Shown piece by piece: positions 60,978 through 64,000 of a stretch of 64,000 nt of DNA (position 1 is the first letter of the stretch; the number at the start of each line of letters is the position of its first letter). Location: assembly GCF_018324685.1 (NCBI RefSeq), contig NZ_AP023354.1, forward strand, positions 372,001 through 436,000, written 5' to 3'. Source of the DNA: Actinocatenispora sera. GTDB lineage: Bacteria > Actinomycetota > Actinomycetes > Mycobacteriales > Micromonosporaceae. A program made the position numbers and the translations under genes. Under the pieces are notes generated by a model. The model was given only the letters and a program-made list of their open reading frames with translations, was not told where the DNA came from and did not search any database.

Positions 60978-62423
60978 CTACCGAAACACCTCGGGGTTGG
61001 GGAGCAGTTCGTTCATGGCGCCGGAGCGGAAACCGCGCGGGTCGACGGTCACCGTGTCGAAGTCGGTCAGCTCGGCCAGCAGGTCCGAGCGGTCCCGGAC
61101 CGCGGCGACCAGGTCTGCGTCGACCTCGACCCGGGCCCCGTCCTCGCCCAGGTCGCGCACCCGGAGGTTCTGTACCGGGATACCGGCACCCACCAGCGCG
61201 GCACGCAGGGTGGTCTCGGCGCGCTCCACCCGGCGCAGCTTCGCCGGGCTGATCTGGATCCCGTACGCGATCCGGCTGGACAGGCACGCCGCGGCCGGCT
61301 TGTCCCAGGTGGACAGCCCGAGCTCGCGCGAGGCGTACCGGATCTGGGACTTGGTCAGGCCGGCGTCGCGCAGCGGCGTCACCGCACCGCGCTCGAACGC
61401 CGCCCGGATGCCGGGCCGGAACCCGGCCACCGCGTCGTCGGCGTTGGTACCGGTGGCCACGTGCTCGATGCCCAGCTCGGCGGCGAGCGGGCCGACCGTG
61501 TCGAGCAGCTCCGCCTTGCAGAAGTAGCACCGGTCGCCCGCGTTGGCGCGGTAGCCCTCCCGGCGCATCTCGTGCGTACCGGGGGTCAGGTGGCGCACGC
61601 CCAGGCCGGCGGCGAACTCGCGCGCCGCGGCCAGCTCGGCCGCCGGCAGGCTCGGCGAGATCGCGGTCGCCGCGACGACGTTCTCGGTACCGAGCACCCG
61701 CACCGCCTCGGCCAGCAGGAACGCCGAGTCGGCGCCGCCGGAGAACGCGACGACCAGGCTGCCCAGCTCGGCCAGCCGGGCCCGCAGGGCGGCGAGCCGG
61801 CGTTCCCGCAGGACGTCGTCCAGCACGGCCGGGAAGCCGGTCAGGTCGGGCAGGACGACGTCGGCGCCGGCCGCGGTGAGCTCCTCGGCGGTGCAGCCGC
61901 CGGTGGTGACGCCGACCGAGTACACCCCGGCGGCGCGGCCGGCGGCCATGTCGGCGGTGTGGTCGCCGACGTAGACCGTGGCGGACCGCTCGACCAGCGC
62001 AGCGCTCTTGCCGTCCGCCCAGGCCGAACCGACCAGCTCGGCCACCTCGAAGCCGGCCGCGTCCAGGTGCCGGCGGGCGCCGTCCGGGTGCTTGGCGGTG
62101 ATCACCACCGCGCTGCCGTGCTGGGCCCGGACCGCGGCGAGCGAGTCGACCACGCCCGGCAGGATCTGTTGCGCGCCGATGTGCTCGTGGTAGATCTCCC
62201 GGTACCGGTCGACCATGGCCGGCACCTGGTCGGCCGGGAACCAGTTGGCCAGCTCGTCGGCCAGCGGCGGGCCGAGCCGCCCGACGACCGTGTCCACGTC
62301 GATGTGGGTACCGGTCTCCGCGGCCAGCAGGTGGTACACGGCGCCGATCACCGGTCGGGTGTCCAGCAGCGTCATGTCCAGGTCGAACCCGACGACCAGA
62401 GGGGGAAGTTCGGCGGCGCTCAT
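60978..62423 (-). CDS. HAD phosphatase-LarE (ATP-dependent sacrificial sulfur transferase) fusion
   Basis: The protein is 481 aa from ATG at 62423. Residues 1-205 are a HAD-superfamily phosphatase: DLDMT with Asp14/Asp16, Thr109 (VVITAKH), Lys139 and GDHTADM (153-159). Residues 210-481 are LarE-like: PP-loop SGGADS (228-233), CYFC (Cys299, Cys302) and PAAACLSSR with Cys380, the region of the sacrificial or cluster cysteines. LarE sulfurates the pyridinium cofactor of the nickel-pincer nucleotide; normal LarE is about 270 aa and separate. larB and larC are not in the window. It lies 88 bases downstream of the glycerophosphodiesterase gene. Confidence 0.9.
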   Translation of the reverse strand: MSAAELPPLVVGFDLDMTLLDTRPVIGAVYHLLAAETGTHIDVDTVVGRLGPPLADELANWFPADQVPAMVDRYREIYHEHIGAQQILPGVVDSLAAVRAQHGSAVVITAKHPDGARRHLDAAGFEVAELVGSAWADGKSAALVERSATVYVGDHTADMAAGRAAGVYSVGVTTGGCTAEELTAAGADVVLPDLTGFPAVLDDVLRERRLAALRARLAELGSLVVAFSGGADSAFLLAEAVRVLGTENVVAATAISPSLPAAELAAAREFAAGLGVRHLTPGTHEMRREGYRANAGDRCYFCKAELLDTVGPLAAELGIEHVATGTNADDAVAGFRPGIRAAFERGAVTPLRDAGLTKSQIRYASRELGLSTWDKPAAACLSSRIAYGIQISPAKLRRVERAETTLRAALVGAGIPVQNLRVRDLGEDGARVEVDADLVAAVRDRSDLLAELTDFDTVTVDPRGFRSGAMNELLPNPEVFR

Positions 62424-62476
62424 ACCACCGAGACTACGCACGTGCGGGTCTGCACCGCTGTTGCCGATGCCACCGT

Positions 62477-62505
62477 GCCGGCCGATCCCGTACGGTTCGG
62501 CCGGC
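62477..62505 (-). terminator. Hairpin after glycerophosphodiesterase gene
   Basis: GCCGGCCGA and TCGGCCGGC (perfect 9 bp) have an 11-base loop. It lies between the GDPD stop and the HAD-LarE start and may limit read-through. Confidence 0.5.
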
Positions 62506-62511
62506 TCCGGC

Positions 62512-63312
62512 TCAGTTCAGCTGCGGGTTCGCGCCGAAGATGGCGGTGAACCGGTCGGGCCGGTTGGAGATGATGCCGTCGACGCCGGCCGCCACGGCGG
62601 CGCGCATGTCGTCCGGTTCGTCCACCGTCCAGACGTTCACCGCCATGCCGAACTGGTGCACCTGCTCGATGTACTGGGCGGTCAGCCCGACCGCGTGCGG
62701 GTTGATCTGATCGCAGAAGGTGGCGAACCCGACCAGCTGCTCGGGGCTCGGCGCGCCCAGGAACCCGACCGGTACGCGGGGCAGCACCGCGCGCAGCTCG
62801 CGGATGAACTCCTCCTCGAAGCTCTCCACGATGACCTGGCCCGGTGCCGCCAGCCACTGGGCCCGCTGGTCGCGCAGGATGTGCGCGATCTGGCCGGCCA
62901 TGCCGGGGTAGATGCTGGGCGTCTTCGCCTCGAGCAGCAGCCGCAGGTGGTGCCCGGCGAGGACGTCCATCGCCTCGTCCAGGGTCGGTACCCGCTCGCC
63001 GGCGAACCGCGCGTCGAACCAGCCGCCGGCGTCGAGTTGGCGCAGCTCGGCCAGCGTGAACGCGTGCACCGGCGCGTCCGCGCGATCCGGGAACACCCGG
63101 GCGACATCGGTGGTACGGGCCGGAGTCGGGTCGTGCATGACGACCAGGTGGCCGTCCAGGGTGCGCCGCACGTCCAGCTCGACGGCGGCGGCGTGGTGCG
63201 TCGCGGCCTCGGCGAAGGCCGCGAGGGTGTTCTCCGGCGCGAGCCCGGAGGCGCCCCGGTGTGCGTAGTTGACGACCCGTAGGGCAGGAGGCACCGCGGT
63301 ATCGGTTGGCAT
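62512..63312 (-). CDS. Glycerophosphodiester phosphodiesterase family protein
   Basis: The protein is 266 aa from ATG at 63312 behind GAGGAGTGACC. It has a TIM-barrel GDPD with AHRGASGLAPENTLAAF (catalytic His, substrate Arg), VELDVRRTLDGHLVVMHDPT (metal Glu/Asp, catalytic His), LLLEAKTP and the closing VNVWTVDEPDDMRAAVAAGVDGIISNRPD. It releases glycerol-3-phosphate from glycerophosphodiesters. No signal peptide is seen, so it is probably cytosolic. The gap 63313-63622 upstream shows no convincing gene. Confidence 0.93.
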   Translation of the reverse strand: MPTDTAVPPALRVVNYAHRGASGLAPENTLAAFAEAATHHAAAVELDVRRTLDGHLVVMHDPTPARTTDVARVFPDRADAPVHAFTLAELRQLDAGGWFDARFAGERVPTLDEAMDVLAGHHLRLLLEAKTPSIYPGMAGQIAHILRDQRAQWLAAPGQVIVESFEEEFIRELRAVLPRVPVGFLGAPSPEQLVGFATFCDQINPHAVGLTAQYIEQVHQFGMAVNVWTVDEPDDMRAAVAAGVDGIISNRPDRFTAIFGANPQLN

Positions 63313-63622
63313 GGTCACTCCTCGCGACACATGGCGTCCTGCGTGAGCGCCGTCGACTGCCGAACTCAGCGCCGGGTACAGGGCCCTTTCTGTGCCGAAG
63401 CCTCAGACAGTGGGGGATACGGACAGCGACGACGAGCCGACGGGTCGGTCGACGCCGAGAGAACCCTGGAACCCGGGCACGACAATCCCCGCCACGAACC
63501 CGGCGGAGCGGTTCGGACGGGGAGGGAAGGCCCGGTCACCGGGGGCGACGGAACGCGACCCGGTGGACGTTGGCGAGCTGATGCCCGGCACGACGGCACG
63601 CATCGCTGCGATGCAGCTGAAC

Positions 63623-63805
63623 TCAGTGGGCGTCGTGCTCGGCGGGCAGGTGGTAGACGATCTGGTCGGTCGGCAGCGGGAAGGTCAGATCCTCGCCGAA
63701 CGGCGATCCCGCGCCGGCCCGGTCCGAGAACATCTCGCTGATCGGCAGGTGACCCGGCTTGACCGGGCGGCCCTCGACCGCTTCCGGACCCGTGTGCGCC
63801 GACAT
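63623..63805 (-). CDS. Small conserved hypothetical protein
   Basis: The protein is 60 aa. I chose the ATG at 63805 because AAGGAGGAGAT lies directly upstream, one of the best ribosome binding sites in the window. The sequence is soluble and without cysteines: MSAHTGPEAVEGRPVKPGHLP, ISEMFSDRAGAGSPFGEDLTF, then IVYHLPAEHDAH with His residues at the end. I do not recognise the family. It is divergent from the helicase-type gene at the right edge and 310 bases upstream of the GDPD gene. Confidence 0.65.
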   Translation of the reverse strand: MSAHTGPEAVEGRPVKPGHLPISEMFSDRAGAGSPFGEDLTFPLPTDQIVYHLPAEHDAH

Positions 63806-63911
63806 ATCTCCTCCTTGGCGCCAGGCAACTTCGGCAAGTCTGACACACGGCAAGGCTGGTCCGCCCGCCGGAGGGACCGCGCCGCGACCGAGGCTCTAAC
63901 GTTGGCAGACG

Positions 63912-64000
63912 ATGCCCACACGTCTCGTCGATGCGCTGCGCGAGCTGTCCGACGCGCAGCTCGCCGCGCTGCTGGCCGCACGCCCCGATCTGGCCGTGCC
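63912..64000 (+). CDS. Helicase C-terminal/XPB-N-like domain protein, 5' fragment (runs off window)
   Basis: Only the first 29 complete codons are present, starting at ATG 63912: LVDALRELSDAQLAALLAARPDLAVP. This start (short helix, then L-RARPDLA-P) is what I recall for actinobacterial proteins with an Ssl2/XPB N-terminal-like domain that sit near the DNA-repair helicase and a cold-shock gene. The neighbourhood agrees, but the call rests on 29 residues. No strong ribosome binding site is visible. Confidence 0.6.
   Translation, partial: MPTRLVDALRELSDAQLAALLAARPDLAV

Noticed and set aside
63313-63622. Small genes in the gap upstream of the GDPD gene
   Set aside because: Open frames on both strands lack ribosome binding sites, conserved-looking residues and plausible composition.

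Overview
This 64 kb window is chromosomal DNA of a very high-GC actinomycete. Nearly every gene uses G/C third positions and GTG or ATG starts behind purine-rich ribosome binding sites. The gene set (SepH, DUF3027, DUF2530, a chaplin-type cell-wall protein, a mycothiol-isomerase-fold protein, futalosine-route menaquinone genes and a 16S-23S-5S rrn operon without a tRNA in its spacer) fits a mycelial member of the Micromonosporaceae or a close relative. That family-level placement is inference.

Layout. 0-12 kb: a PIN-like/zinc-ribbon/FHA protein at the left edge; a YnfM-type exporter with a divergent LysR regulator and a clear ATTG-N7-CAAT operator; a secreted S1 protease; a universal stress protein; a lipoprotein penicillin-binding transpeptidase; another MFS carrier; a secreted S53 (sedolisin) protease with a palindromic operator and a His/Gly tail; peptide deformylase. 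12-19 kb: a chaplin-domain protein with an LPVTG sorting signal, then the complete rrn operon on the minus strand with its terminator, leader and promoters. 19-30 kb: hemolysin III, L-serine dehydratase, a drug exporter with a MarR regulator, an alpha/beta hydrolase, a SigE-type sigma factor with a membrane partner, aldose epimerase, an HxlR/quinone-reductase pair, and an unusual intergenic region carrying a tandem array of DnaA-box-like TTGTCCACA sites followed by 54 consecutive C residues. 30-36 kb is a conserved housekeeping block: pdxH translationally coupled to an MFS gene, citrate synthase 2, serC, sepH. 36-42 kb: a PadR-controlled ABC exporter whose gene junction is built of about nine 26-bp tandem repeats, a 2'-5' RNA ligase, an MDMPI-fold protein, and a MarR/MFS operon with an operator over the regulator start codon. 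42-50 kb: GNAT, a purine permease, a histidine kinase and response regulator placed tail to tail, small membrane proteins, and a DUF3027-sacsin-like operon. 50-57 kb: an ECF41 sigma factor coupled to its typical epimerase partner, a secreted two-domain protein that may be an undescribed glycoside hydrolase, an MFS gene, and a divergent NmrA-like/Rrf2 pair. 57-64 kb: futalosine hydrolase and MqnD with a tiny coupled ORF between them, GNAT, a cold-shock protein, a HAD-LarE fusion, a glycerophosphodiesterase, a 60-residue protein and the start of a helicase-type gene.

How the genes work together. Most transporters sit beside a local regulator with a visible inverted repeat in the shared promoter region (LysR, MarR twice, PadR, HxlR, Rrf2). 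The two secreted proteases, the chaplin-like protein and the secreted hydrolase form an extracellular theme. pdxH, citA, serC and sepH are a conserved core cluster, as are mqnB/mqnD.

The items most worth follow-up are the DnaA-box-like array with the poly-C tract, the HAD-LarE fusion with the 106-bp hairpin element next to it, the repeat-built padR/ABC junction, the secreted hydrolase-like protein, and a recurrent palindrome TCCACAGTGGA scattered through the window. No CRISPR array, prophage, insertion sequence or obvious biosynthetic gene cluster was seen.
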